DNA of 64,000 nt from Mycolicibacterium holsaticum DSM 44478 = JCM 12374 (GTDB lineage: Bacteria > Actinomycetota > Actinomycetes > Mycobacteriales > Mycobacteriaceae). The translations under genes were made by a program, and so were the position numbers. The stretch spans positions 1,674,001 through 1,738,000 of the forward strand of contig NZ_CP080998.1 of assembly GCF_019645835.1 (NCBI RefSeq). The letters are read 5' to 3'. The notes under the pieces were generated by a model. It had not been told where the DNA came from. It searched no databases and was given only the letters and a program-made list of their open reading frames with translations. This document shows, in pieces, positions 8,351-17,026 of this stretch; positions within the stretch are counted from its first letter, which is position 1; every line of letters begins with the position of its first letter.

Positions 8351-9747
8351 ACCGCCGCGGGCCAGCCGGGATCATCGCGGTGAGCCTGATAGGAATGCTG
8401 ATCGCTGCCGGCGTCGTCGTGGTTCGGCAGTTGTTTTACGGCCCCAAGTCGATCACGGCGATCTTCAGCACTGCCTCCGGGATCTATCCCGGTGATGATG
8501 TGCGTGTCGTGGGGATCAAGGTCGGCCGCATCGAGTCCATTCAGCCGCAGGGACAACACACCAAGTTGGTCATGGCCGTTGACCGTGACGTCCCGGTGCC
8601 GATGGACGCCCACGCCATCATCGTCGCCCCCAACCTCGTCGCCGCCCGCTATGTCCAACTCACGCCCGCGTATGAGGACACGGGGCCGACGATGAGCGAC
8701 GGCGCCGAGATCCCCGTTGACCGCACCGCCGTGCCGGTGGAGTGGGGTGAGGTGAAGACGCAACTCATGCGATTGGCAACGGAACTTGGCCCTTCAGGGG
8801 ATGTCTCGAGCACTTCGGTAGGTCGATTCATCGACAGTGCCGCGACCGCAATGGGGGGCAACGGTGACAAGCTACGACGAACCCTGGCTGAGCTGGCCGG
8901 GGTGGGGCGCATCCTCGCGGAGGGCAGCGGCGACATCGTCTCCACGATCAAGAACCTGCAGATTTTCGTCAGCGCACTGCGTGACAGCGGCGAGCAGATC
9001 GTGCTTTTTCAGGATCGGTTGGCCACGCTGTCGAGCCTGCTGAACGACAACAGATCAGCGCTGGACGCGGCGCTGACGGATCTGTCCGATGCCATCGCAG
9101 ATGTCCAGCGATTCGTGGCGGGCAGCCGCAACCAGACCTCCGAGCAGATCCAGCGGCTGGCCGGCATCACGCAGAATCTCGTCGACCACCGCTTGAGCGT
9201 CGAGAACATCCTCCACGTGGCACCCAACGGAATCGCCAACGGATACAACATCTACAACCCGGACACCGGTGCCGTCTCGGGCGCATTCGTGATCAACAAC
9301 TTCTCGAGTCCCGTTCACTTCATCTGCTCTGCAATCAGTGCCGTCGAGAACATCACCAGCCCGGAAACCGCGAAGCTATGCGCGCAATACCTTGGACCGG
9401 CGCTGCGACAGCTCAACTTCAACGGGGTGCCGATGCCGATAAACCCGTACCTGCGGAAGTCGGCGAGCCCGGAGAACCTCATCTACACCGATCCTGCCCT
9501 GGCACCGGGCGACGGGAAGCCTGATCCCGGACCGCAGGAGATGCCGCCGGTGGTGTCGGCCTTCACCGGGGCAGGTGATGTGGAGCCTCCGCCCGGATAC
9601 GGGCTGCCTCTCGCAGTGGCACCAGGACCCGCGGCTCCAGATCATCTGCCGGCCGCCCCCTCGCCCGCGTTGTTCCCCGGCGCACCGGTGCCGCCGTCGC
9701 CCGGGCTGCCGCAAATGCTGCTTCCGGCAGAAGGACAATCCCGGTGA
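8347..9747 (+). CDS. mceD: MCE family protein, fourth position (MceD-like)
   Basis: The 466-aa protein has an N-terminal helix (about residues 7-25), an MCE domain (GDDVRVVGIKVG), a helical region, and a Pro/Ala/Gly-rich C-terminal tail from about residue 385, as in many Mce proteins of this position. GTG 8347 overlaps the mceC stop. The gene ends in another GTGA overlap with the lipoprotein gene. Confidence 0.9.
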   Translation: MNRRGPAGIIAVSLIGMLIAAGVVVVRQLFYGPKSITAIFSTASGIYPGDDVRVVGIKVGRIESIQPQGQHTKLVMAVDRDVPVPMDAHAIIVAPNLVAARYVQLTPAYEDTGPTMSDGAEIPVDRTAVPVEWGEVKTQLMRLATELGPSGDVSSTSVGRFIDSAATAMGGNGDKLRRTLAELAGVGRILAEGSGDIVSTIKNLQIFVSALRDSGEQIVLFQDRLATLSSLLNDNRSALDAALTDLSDAIADVQRFVAGSRNQTSEQIQRLAGITQNLVDHRLSVENILHVAPNGIANGYNIYNPDTGAVSGAFVINNFSSPVHFICSAISAVENITSPETAKLCAQYLGPALRQLNFNGVPMPINPYLRKSASPENLIYTDPALAPGDGKPDPGPQEMPPVVSAFTGAGDVEPPPGYGLPLAVAPGPAAPDHLPAAPSPALFPGAPVPPSPGLPQMLLPAEGQSR

Positions 9748-11030
9748 ACGGTCCGAAAGCGCTTGTGCGGCTGTTCACCGCAATCGGTACCGCGATCACC
9801 GTCGCGGGATGCGCCTTCCAGGGCTGGAATTCGGTCCCGCTGCCCGGTGCGGTCGGGCGCGGATCTGATGCCGCCATCTACCATGTGCAGATCGCCGACG
9901 TCGGTACACTGGAGTCCAATTCGCCGGTGATGGTCGACGATGTCATCGTCGGCAGTGTCGGCAAGATGACGGTTCGTGAATGGCGTGCCGAGGTGGAGAT
10001 CTCAGTCAAGCCCGACGTCAGCGTGCCGGGCAATGCGGTCGCCACCGTGGGACAAACCAGCCTGCTCGGATCCATGCACCTGGCGCTCAACCCGCCGATC
10101 GGACAACCGCCGGTGGGCCGCCTCGAACCGGGCGCGACGATCCCGCTGAACAGGTCGGCAGCGTATCCCTCCACCGAGCAGACACTGGCCGCGTTGTCGG
10201 CTGTCGTCAACGGGGGCGGATTGGGTCAGATCGGCGATATCATCCACAATTTCAACGCGGCCATGAGCGGTCGTGAAGGCGCCATCCGAGACCTGCTGAC
10301 CCAAGTCGACATGTTCGTCCTCACGCTGGACAGGCAGCGCGATGCCCTTATCGCATCGATACGCGAACTGGATCGATTCGCCGGTGAACTCGTTGAGCAG
10401 AGTGACGTCATCGAACTGGCGCTGCAACGCATTCCAGCAGCACTCGACGTCCTGATCCGCGAACGGCCGAACTTCACGACAGCATTGGACCGACTACGGG
10501 TGTTGAGCGACACCGCGACTACCCTCGTCGTCGACACCAAGGACGAAATCGTCACCAATCTGCACAATCTCGAACCGACCGTCCGAGCGGTTGCCGATGT
10601 CGGTGGGAGCCTGGCCCAAGCTCTCGGATACGTGACGACGTTCCCCTATACCCAAAACCTTATCGATCGTGCCATCCGTGGCGACTTCATGAATCTGTAC
10701 GCCGTGATCGACCTCACGGTGCCGCGGCTCAAGCGGACCCTTTTCCTGGGCACGCGCTGGGGTGAGGAGGGCTCGAAAGTCATTCCTGCACCAGGAGATC
10801 CGGAATGGATGCAGTACTCGTACTCACCGCTCGAACTGGGCATCAGTGGAACGGTCGGGGACGAAGCGACTCCGCGAGTGCCGCCGGAAGGAGCACGGTC
10901 GCCGGTCACAGGGCCGGTGTTGCCGGTCGCGCCGCGTGAGAAATCGCTACCGCTGGTCCATACGAGCCCGCAGATCTTCGCCGGTCCGTACCCAACCGCC
11001 GGGACACCGATGCCAGGGAGCGAGGGCTGA
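9744..11030 (+). CDS. mceE: MCE family lipoprotein (MceE-like)
   Basis: The 428-aa protein has a signal peptide ending in a lipobox (TVAGC, Cys23), the mark of the MceE position, so it should be lipid-anchored. The MCE domain follows (NSPVMVDDVIVG), then a helical region and a Pro-rich end. GTG 9744 overlaps mceD. Its stop overlaps the mceF ATG (TGATG). Presence of the lipoprotein at position five supports reading this as a complete A-F series even though the permeases are missing. Confidence 0.92.
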   Translation: MNGPKALVRLFTAIGTAITVAGCAFQGWNSVPLPGAVGRGSDAAIYHVQIADVGTLESNSPVMVDDVIVGSVGKMTVREWRAEVEISVKPDVSVPGNAVATVGQTSLLGSMHLALNPPIGQPPVGRLEPGATIPLNRSAAYPSTEQTLAALSAVVNGGGLGQIGDIIHNFNAAMSGREGAIRDLLTQVDMFVLTLDRQRDALIASIRELDRFAGELVEQSDVIELALQRIPAALDVLIRERPNFTTALDRLRVLSDTATTLVVDTKDEIVTNLHNLEPTVRAVADVGGSLAQALGYVTTFPYTQNLIDRAIRGDFMNLYAVIDLTVPRLKRTLFLGTRWGEEGSKVIPAPGDPEWMQYSYSPLELGISGTVGDEATPRVPPEGARSPVTGPVLPVAPREKSLPLVHTSPQIFAGPYPTAGTPMPGSEG

Positions 11031-12559
11031 TGCTGACGCGCTTCGTCCGGACTCAGTTGATCATCTTCGTGATTGCATCGGTTGTCGGTGTCACGGTCAT
11101 GGTCGTCAAGTACATGCAAGTTCCGACCCTGCTGGGTATCGGGCGAATTATCGTGACGATGGAGTTGCCTGCCTCCGGCGGCCTCTACCGGTTCAGCAAT
11201 GTGACATACAGGGGTTCGCAGATCGGCAAGGTCACCGACCTTCGACTCACCCGCACCGGCGCTGAAGCCACGCTGTCCTTGGACACCTCGCCGAGAATTC
11301 CCGAGGATCTCCAGGCTGCGGTGCGTAACGTCTCCGCTGTCGGCGAACAGTATGTGGACTTGCGACCCAATACCGATTCGGGACCGTATCTCCAGGACGG
11401 ATCCGTGATCCCGGTGCGACGCACCAACCTTCCGCAGCCGATCGGTCCGGTGCTGAACCGGGTCGAGAGCCTGGTGGACAGCATCCCGGAAGCCAAGCTC
11501 GGTGAGCTGCTCGACGAGTCGTTCAAGGCCTTCAACGGCAGCGGTTACGACTTCGGCTCACTTGTGGATTCGTTCTCCATTCTCGCCGGAGACCTCAAAG
11601 CGGTTGCCGGCCAGACTCGTACGCTGATCGATGACAGCGTTCCCTTGCTGGATGTGCAGGCGCAGTCGGCAGATTCGATGCGCTCGTGGATACGGAATCT
11701 TGCCGGCGTAACCGGTCAGCTACGCGAGAACGACCCGCAGATACGAACAATCCTGAACTCAGGACCCGGTCTCGCGCACGAGGTCTCGGCGCTGCTGACC
11801 GCGGTGCAGCCGACCCTGCCGATATTGCTGGCCAACCTGGCGACGATCGGTCAGATTCTGGTGACGTACAACCCGTCTCTCGAGCAGCTGCTCGTTCTGC
11901 TGCCACCACATATCGCCGCCACCCAGTCGCAGGGCGCCGCGAACAACGCCACCGGGATCGCCCAGGGCGACTTCGCGCTCACCATGGGAGATCCCACGCC
12001 ATGCACCGTGGGTTACCTGCCTCCCTCGGCTTGGCGTTCACCCAGCGATACCTCCGACGCCGACACCCCGGACGGCCTGTACTGCAAGCTGCCCCAAGAC
12101 TCACCGATCGCCGTACGCGGAGCCCGCAACTACCCGTGTATGGAGCACCCGGGAAAGCGGGCGCCAACGGTGGAAATCTGCAACAGCGACAAGCCTTTCA
12201 TGCCGCTCGCAATGCGGCAACACGCCCTCGGGCCGTACCCGATCGATCCCAGTTTGGTCGCGCAAGGCATCCCTCCCGACGACCGGATCGACGTCGACGA
12301 CCGAATTCATGCCCCGGTGGCGGGAACGCCGATGCCGCCGGCGGCACCCCCACCGTCCGGCGCCGAAGCCGTCGGTGGCGCTACCCCGGTTACGCCGAGT
12401 GCGGTCGGGCAAAGCCCATCAGGCCGAGACGAGGTTACCGTCGCGACGTATGACCCGTGGACCGGGCGCTATCTCGGCGCCGATCACCGGGTGTACGAAC
12501 AGGGGGGCCTAGCGCCCGACTCCCTGCCCAAGTCGTGGAAGGAGCTGATGCCGACATGA
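11030..12559 (+). CDS. mceF: MCE family protein, sixth position (MceF-like)
   Basis: The 509-aa protein has an N-terminal membrane helix (about residues 9-26), an MCE domain with NVTYRGSQIG, helical repeats, and a long extracytoplasmic tail with several Cys (CTVGY, YCKLP, YPCME, EICNS) and a Pro/Ala-rich stretch near residue 430. Length fits MceF. Its stop overlaps the start of the acyl-CoA ligase gene (ATGA). No mam (mce-associated membrane) genes follow. Confidence 0.9.
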   Translation: MLTRFVRTQLIIFVIASVVGVTVMVVKYMQVPTLLGIGRIIVTMELPASGGLYRFSNVTYRGSQIGKVTDLRLTRTGAEATLSLDTSPRIPEDLQAAVRNVSAVGEQYVDLRPNTDSGPYLQDGSVIPVRRTNLPQPIGPVLNRVESLVDSIPEAKLGELLDESFKAFNGSGYDFGSLVDSFSILAGDLKAVAGQTRTLIDDSVPLLDVQAQSADSMRSWIRNLAGVTGQLRENDPQIRTILNSGPGLAHEVSALLTAVQPTLPILLANLATIGQILVTYNPSLEQLLVLLPPHIAATQSQGAANNATGIAQGDFALTMGDPTPCTVGYLPPSAWRSPSDTSDADTPDGLYCKLPQDSPIAVRGARNYPCMEHPGKRAPTVEICNSDKPFMPLAMRQHALGPYPIDPSLVAQGIPPDDRIDVDDRIHAPVAGTPMPPAAPPPSGAEAVGGATPVTPSAVGQSPSGRDEVTVATYDPWTGRYLGADHRVYEQGGLAPDSLPKSWKELMPT

Positions 12560-14133
12560 GTCCGGACCGCGATTCTCATCGAGAGACGGTGCGGATGTCA
12601 CCGGACTGGCATGCGGCCCGTACTCCGGAGGTGCCTGCGATCGTCATGGGGCACAGCGGTGAAACGGTGACTTACGGGCAGCTGGAAGAGCGGTCGAGAC
12701 GGTTTGCGGCCGGTCTGCGTGACCGGGGCCTCCAGGTCGGCGACCACGTGGCCCTGCTGATGGGCAACGAACGCGCATTCCTCGAGGTGGCGTGGGCGGC
12801 GCAGCGCGCCGGCCTGTACTACACCGCGATCAACAGCCATCTGCGCTCCGGCGAGGTGCAGTATGTGCTGGACGACTGTCACGCCGCCGCGCTGGTGTCC
12901 AGTGCCGAGTTGACCGCGGTGGTGGCGGGACTCGACGTGTCGAGGATTCCGGTGCGGGTTTCGGTTCGTGGTGATCTCCCTGGCTTCGAGCGCTACGACG
13001 ATATCCTCGCCGCGGTCCCTTCCGGCCCGATCGAAGGGGAGTGTGAAGGCCGCGAGATGCTGTACTCGTCCGGCACGACAGGCTTCCCGAAGGGGATACG
13101 TAAACCGCTACCCGGCGATGTGTTCGGGGATCCGGCATCGGTGCCCGCACAGATCGCCCTTGGCATGACCGAAGGCGGCGGTACCGGCACGGTCTACTTG
13201 TGCCCGGCTCCGTTGTATCACTCCGCTCCGCTCGTCGGCTCCATGTCCTGGCATCGCGTCGGCGCGACGGTGGTATTGATGGAGAAGTTCGATCCTAGAA
13301 AGTGCCTCGAGCTCATCGAGAGGTACCGGATTACCGACGCGCAGTTCGTCCCGACGATGTTCATCCGCATGCTTCGACTACCAGACGCGGTCCGCATGAG
13401 TTACGACGTGTCCAGCCTGCGCCGGGTGCTGCACACCGGCGCGCCTTGCCCGGTCACGGTCAAACGACAGATGCTCGATTGGTGGGGCGCGATCATCGAC
13501 GAGTATTACTCGGGCACCGAGGATCTCGGCGCGACGTACATCTCGGCGCAGGAGTGGCTGAACCATCCAGGCTCGGTGGGTCGACCCATCGACGAATGCC
13601 ACATCGTCGGTCCGGACGGCGAGGAGCTAGGCCCTCGAGACGTGGGGGTGGTCTACTTCGCAGGCGGCAGGCCGTTCGAGTATCACAATGACAGCCTCAA
13701 GACTGAGTCAGTGGTCAACGCCAAGGGCTGGCGAACCTTGGGTGATATGGGCTTCCTCGATGAGGAGGGGTTTCTGTACCTGACGGACCGCCAGGCGCAC
13801 ATGATCATCTCCGGCGGCGTCAACATCTACCCGCAAGAGGCCGAGAATGTGCTTGCCGGTCACCCGGCAGTGGCAGACGTCGCCGTCATCGGTGTACCCG
13901 ACGAGGAGATGGGTGAGGCGGTGGTAGCGCTTGTCGATGTGACCGACAGTTCGCGACGGGGGCCGGCATTGGAGTCGGAGCTCATCGAGTATTGCCGCTC
14001 GGCCCTGGCTACCTACAAGTGCCCTCGGGCCGTCGACTTCGTCGATGACCTGCCGCGTGACCCCAACGGCAAGCTCTACAAAAGGCTGTTGCGCGACAAG
14101 TATTGGGCAGGCCACACGTCACGCGTGATCTGA
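12556..14133 (+). CDS. Acyl-CoA synthetase (FadD-type AMP-forming ligase)
   Basis: The 525-aa protein is an ANL-superfamily ligase: the P-loop-like YSSGTTGFPKG lies near residue 170, followed by the YYSGTE motif, the LGDMG segment, and a C-terminal domain ending in DPNGKLYKR with the catalytic Lys. It activates a carboxylic acid to its CoA thioester at the expense of ATP. ATG 12556 overlaps the mceF stop, so it is translationally coupled to the transporter genes and probably activates what they import. In the mce1 locus the fadD gene instead lies upstream of yrbE. Confidence 0.92.
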   Translation: MSPDRDSHRETVRMSPDWHAARTPEVPAIVMGHSGETVTYGQLEERSRRFAAGLRDRGLQVGDHVALLMGNERAFLEVAWAAQRAGLYYTAINSHLRSGEVQYVLDDCHAAALVSSAELTAVVAGLDVSRIPVRVSVRGDLPGFERYDDILAAVPSGPIEGECEGREMLYSSGTTGFPKGIRKPLPGDVFGDPASVPAQIALGMTEGGGTGTVYLCPAPLYHSAPLVGSMSWHRVGATVVLMEKFDPRKCLELIERYRITDAQFVPTMFIRMLRLPDAVRMSYDVSSLRRVLHTGAPCPVTVKRQMLDWWGAIIDEYYSGTEDLGATYISAQEWLNHPGSVGRPIDECHIVGPDGEELGPRDVGVVYFAGGRPFEYHNDSLKTESVVNAKGWRTLGDMGFLDEEGFLYLTDRQAHMIISGGVNIYPQEAENVLAGHPAVADVAVIGVPDEEMGEAVVALVDVTDSSRRGPALESELIEYCRSALATYKCPRAVDFVDDLPRDPNGKLYKRLLRDKYWAGHTSRVI

Positions 14134-14142
14134 TCCGCGTGT

Positions 14143-15507
14143 TCAGGTTATCCGGGCTTCGCCTTTGAACTCGGTGATGGGACGGGCCAGCCCTTGTTCC
14201 TCACAGATGCGCTGCAACCGGTCGAGCGTGTCGTCCAGCCCCGCACCCACTCTTGGCGCGGGCGTGAATGTCGCAGGTAACTTCCGCATTCCCTGGATTA
14301 CGCCGATAGTCTCGTAATGGACTGTGTGCTCGGGGTCGCAACGGTAGTCGGGCATCCGTTCCAGCACACCGGCGAGCATCGACTTGAAAACGACCCGTGC
14401 GAGGTTAGACCCGATGCACCGGTGCGCGCCGAGACCGAACGCGAAGTGGCGGTTCTGCTTGCGATCCAGGATGATTCGGTCCGGCTGCTCGAACAGGATG
14501 GGATCGCGGTTGGCAAATGCCCAGGAGATGTAGACGCGGTCGCCCTCCTTGAAGTCGACACCCATCAACTCGATATCGGTGTCCATGGTGCGACCGTCGC
14601 CGGGCGCCGGTGTGTAGAACCGAAGGAATTCTTCGGTAGCGCCGTCCAACAACGCGTCGCGATCGCGTATGAGTCTGGCGCGCTCGGACGGATTCTCTGA
14701 AAGCCATTCCAGTGAATGCGCAGTCAAGGCTGTCGTGGTGTCGAAGCCGCCGCCGATCAGCAGGTTCAATACTCCCAACAGTTCCATGTCGGGCGGTACC
14801 TCGCCATCGATCCGGGTTCGGGCCAGCGCCTCGATGAGGCCGGGCCGGGGATTCTCGCGGATCTCGGCCAGGTTGTTGATCAGGTCCATCCCCATTGCCA
14901 CGTACTTTTCCATGACACGTGGACGATCCGGCGAATCGGGCTTCGTGTACACGAACGCGTGCACGGGTTCGCTGTACAGGGCCCACTTCTGAATCGGGAT
15001 ACCCACCATGGCAAGCGTGATCACGGCGGGCACCACGTTCGCGAGGTCATCCACGAAGTCAATCTCGCCACCCTCGATCTTCTCGTCCAGGCACGCGCGC
15101 ACAACCTCGTCGATGAACGGCAGCCATCGTTTCACGGCCGCCGGCGACAGGTAGGGATTGATGACGGTGCGGTAGGTACGGTGTTCGTCACCGTCCATTT
15201 CGAGAAAGCCGCCACGGACGCCTGCCGCTTCGTCCGGCGTCGGAATTGAGATGCCCTTGTATCCGCGTCTCGTGCCGTCGATGTCATGCTCGTTGACGAT
15301 GTGGGGGCAACGCGCGAGTTCGAATACCGCATCACTGCCGCCCGCTACCCAATAGCCGCCGTAGGTATCGTTCCATGCGACCGGGCACTTTTCGTGCATC
15401 GTCTGGGCGATTTCCCGAAACCGCTCCCGGAATTCGGGGCTGTGCCGGTCGAACTCGATCCGCGGCTGTTTGCGAGTGTCTTCTCGCGCAACATCTTCCA
15501 GTGTCAC
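14143..15507 (-). CDS. Cytochrome P450
   Basis: The 454-aa P450 has the I-helix motif GGGFDTTTAL, the ExxR region and the heme-binding FGLGAHRCIG with Cys364. It hydroxylates or otherwise oxidises a small hydrophobic molecule using electrons from a ferredoxin, perhaps the one at 1753. The GTG at 15507 has AAGGAG 6 nt upstream; a nearer ATG inside that spacer is out of frame. It is transcribed after the acyl-CoA dehydrogenase at 15554 with a 46-nt gap and converges on the acyl-CoA ligase gene 9 nt away. It carries a C-terminal extension past the heme domain (about residues 420-454). Confidence 0.93.
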   Translation of the reverse strand: MTLEDVAREDTRKQPRIEFDRHSPEFRERFREIAQTMHEKCPVAWNDTYGGYWVAGGSDAVFELARCPHIVNEHDIDGTRRGYKGISIPTPDEAAGVRGGFLEMDGDEHRTYRTVINPYLSPAAVKRWLPFIDEVVRACLDEKIEGGEIDFVDDLANVVPAVITLAMVGIPIQKWALYSEPVHAFVYTKPDSPDRPRVMEKYVAMGMDLINNLAEIRENPRPGLIEALARTRIDGEVPPDMELLGVLNLLIGGGFDTTTALTAHSLEWLSENPSERARLIRDRDALLDGATEEFLRFYTPAPGDGRTMDTDIELMGVDFKEGDRVYISWAFANRDPILFEQPDRIILDRKQNRHFAFGLGAHRCIGSNLARVVFKSMLAGVLERMPDYRCDPEHTVHYETIGVIQGMRKLPATFTPAPRVGAGLDDTLDRLQRICEEQGLARPITEFKGEARIT

Positions 15508-15553
15508 AGCATGCTCCTTGGGTTCCCGTGTCTTCGTCAATGGCTGATGTCGA

Positions 15554-16855
15554 TCAGGCGTTCCCGATCTCGAGTTCTAGGTATTCGGCCAACTTTTTAC
15601 GGGCGGCGTCGAGCTTGGCCGGAATCCATTCGCTGGGCCACATACCTTCGCTAGGGGCGTGGTCGCGCAGGACTTGGCGTGCGACGGTTGTCTTGTGCAC
15701 CTCGGTTGGGCCGTCGACCAGTCCCATAGCGGCCGCACCATGGATCATCCTGAACAGCGGCATCTCATTGCTGACACCGAGCGCACCGTGGACTTGCATT
15801 GCGCGCCAGGCGATGTCGTGCAGCACGCCTGGCATGGTTGCCTTCACCGCGGCGATGTCCTTTCGGACCTTCTTGTAGTCGTTGTACTCGTCGATTTCCC
15901 AGGCCGTGTAGAGCACGAATAGGCGGAACTGCATCAGCTGGGCATACGAGTCGGCGATGAACCCTTGGACGAACTGCTTGTCGGACAGTTGTGTTCCCGC
16001 GGTCTCCCGGCTGAGCGCGCGCTCGCACATCATGTCGAGTGCCTGACGCGCCAGCCCGATAGTCCGCATGGCGTGGTGAATTCGTCCACCGCCGAGACGC
16101 GTTTGGGCGATCGCAAAGGCTTGTCCCTCGCCCCCGAGCAATGCTTCGGGCGGTACCCGGACGTTGTCGTAGTGGATTAGGGCGTGCGAGCCCTCGTTCA
16201 CGGGCTCACCGTAGAGGCCGACGTTGCGTTTCATCCTCACTCCAGGAGTGTCGGTGGGGACGAGGAACATCGACATACCTTGATACGGACTGACGTCCGG
16301 ATTCGTCACCACCATGACGATGAGGAACGATGAGGTCTTGGCATTGGAGGAGAAGTACTTCCAGCCGTTGATCACCCAGTCCTGCCCGTCGAGCTGTGCC
16401 TCCGTCCGGAAGCGAGTGGGATCCGCGCCGGCCTGGGGCTCGGTCATCGAGTAGCTCGAGAACATCTCCCCGTCCAGCAGGGGCTGCAGATAACGTTGCT
16501 TCTGATCTTCGGTGCCGTAGTGCGCGATGATCTCGGCGTTCCCGGTGTCAGGTGCTTGGCACCCAAACACGATGGGGGCCCACAAGGAGCGACCGAGGAT
16601 TTCGTTCAGCAAGGCCAGCTTGAGTTGGCCGTACCCTTGCCCGCCCAGTTCGGGACCGAGGTGGGTTGCCCACAGCCCTTTGCTTCGTACCTGTGCCTTG
16701 AGAGGGTCGATCGCCTTGCGCCGGGCGTCAGTGAGTGGGACGAATTCTTCGCCGGGCCACACCAGGTCCAGCGGCTCCACTTCGTCACGAACGAAGTCAT
16801 CTGCCCAATCCAACAGGTCCTGGTATTCGGGGTCTGTCCTGAAGTCCCACGCCAT
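15554..16855 (-). CDS. Acyl-CoA dehydrogenase (ACAD11/LvaC-like)
   Basis: The 433-aa flavoprotein begins MAWDFRTDPEYQ and is a clear paralogue of the dehydrogenase at 60667 (same length, long identical runs including GPELGGQGYGQLKL-like and ISCHAL-like segments). Motifs for FAD/acyl-CoA binding (MTEPQAGADP, INGWKYFSS) are intact. This subgroup includes enzymes that act with a kinase-fold partner on 4-hydroxyacyl-CoA. Unlike the 60667 copy, no kinase gene is adjacent. AGGAGG precedes the ATG at 16855 by 5 nt. The promoter lies at 16970-16998, leaving a leader of about 105 nt. Confidence 0.9.
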   Translation of the reverse strand: MAWDFRTDPEYQDLLDWADDFVRDEVEPLDLVWPGEEFVPLTDARRKAIDPLKAQVRSKGLWATHLGPELGGQGYGQLKLALLNEILGRSLWAPIVFGCQAPDTGNAEIIAHYGTEDQKQRYLQPLLDGEMFSSYSMTEPQAGADPTRFRTEAQLDGQDWVINGWKYFSSNAKTSSFLIVMVVTNPDVSPYQGMSMFLVPTDTPGVRMKRNVGLYGEPVNEGSHALIHYDNVRVPPEALLGGEGQAFAIAQTRLGGGRIHHAMRTIGLARQALDMMCERALSRETAGTQLSDKQFVQGFIADSYAQLMQFRLFVLYTAWEIDEYNDYKKVRKDIAAVKATMPGVLHDIAWRAMQVHGALGVSNEMPLFRMIHGAAAMGLVDGPTEVHKTTVARQVLRDHAPSEGMWPSEWIPAKLDAARKKLAEYLELEIGNA

Positions 16856-16969
16856 GCCGCCTCCTGCGCACAATCGCCGATTTCTTGTCAGTCGATTAGT
16901 CAGCGTGATCGTGGCTCTTGGTCTGCCGATCAGAGCACGGCCATGCGATGGATCACTGACACTTCGACA

Positions 16970-16998
16970 AGTAAATAGGGTATAACAGACCTAGTCAA
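16970..16998 (-). promoter_or_regulatory. Promoter d: TTGACT-N17-TTTACT, with TAGTCAACTA palindrome
   Basis: On the minus strand TTGACT (16998-16993) and TTTACT (16975-16970) are 17 nt apart, serving the acyl-CoA dehydrogenase gene. The palindrome TAGTCAACTA (16992-17001) again covers the -35 box. For the divergent gene at 17027 a possible -10 box TATAAC lies at 16981-16986. Confidence 0.55.
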
Positions 16999-17026
16999 CT
17001 ATTTTGAGCTTTGCCCGGGAGGTACC

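Noticed and set aside
15509-15511. An ATG close to the AAGGAG site of the P450 at 14143
   Set aside because: It is out of frame; the GTG at 15507 is in frame and correctly spaced.
16880-16900. A GATTAGTCAG half-site resembling the palindrome at 19041
   Set aside because: Only one half is present; symmetry is missing.
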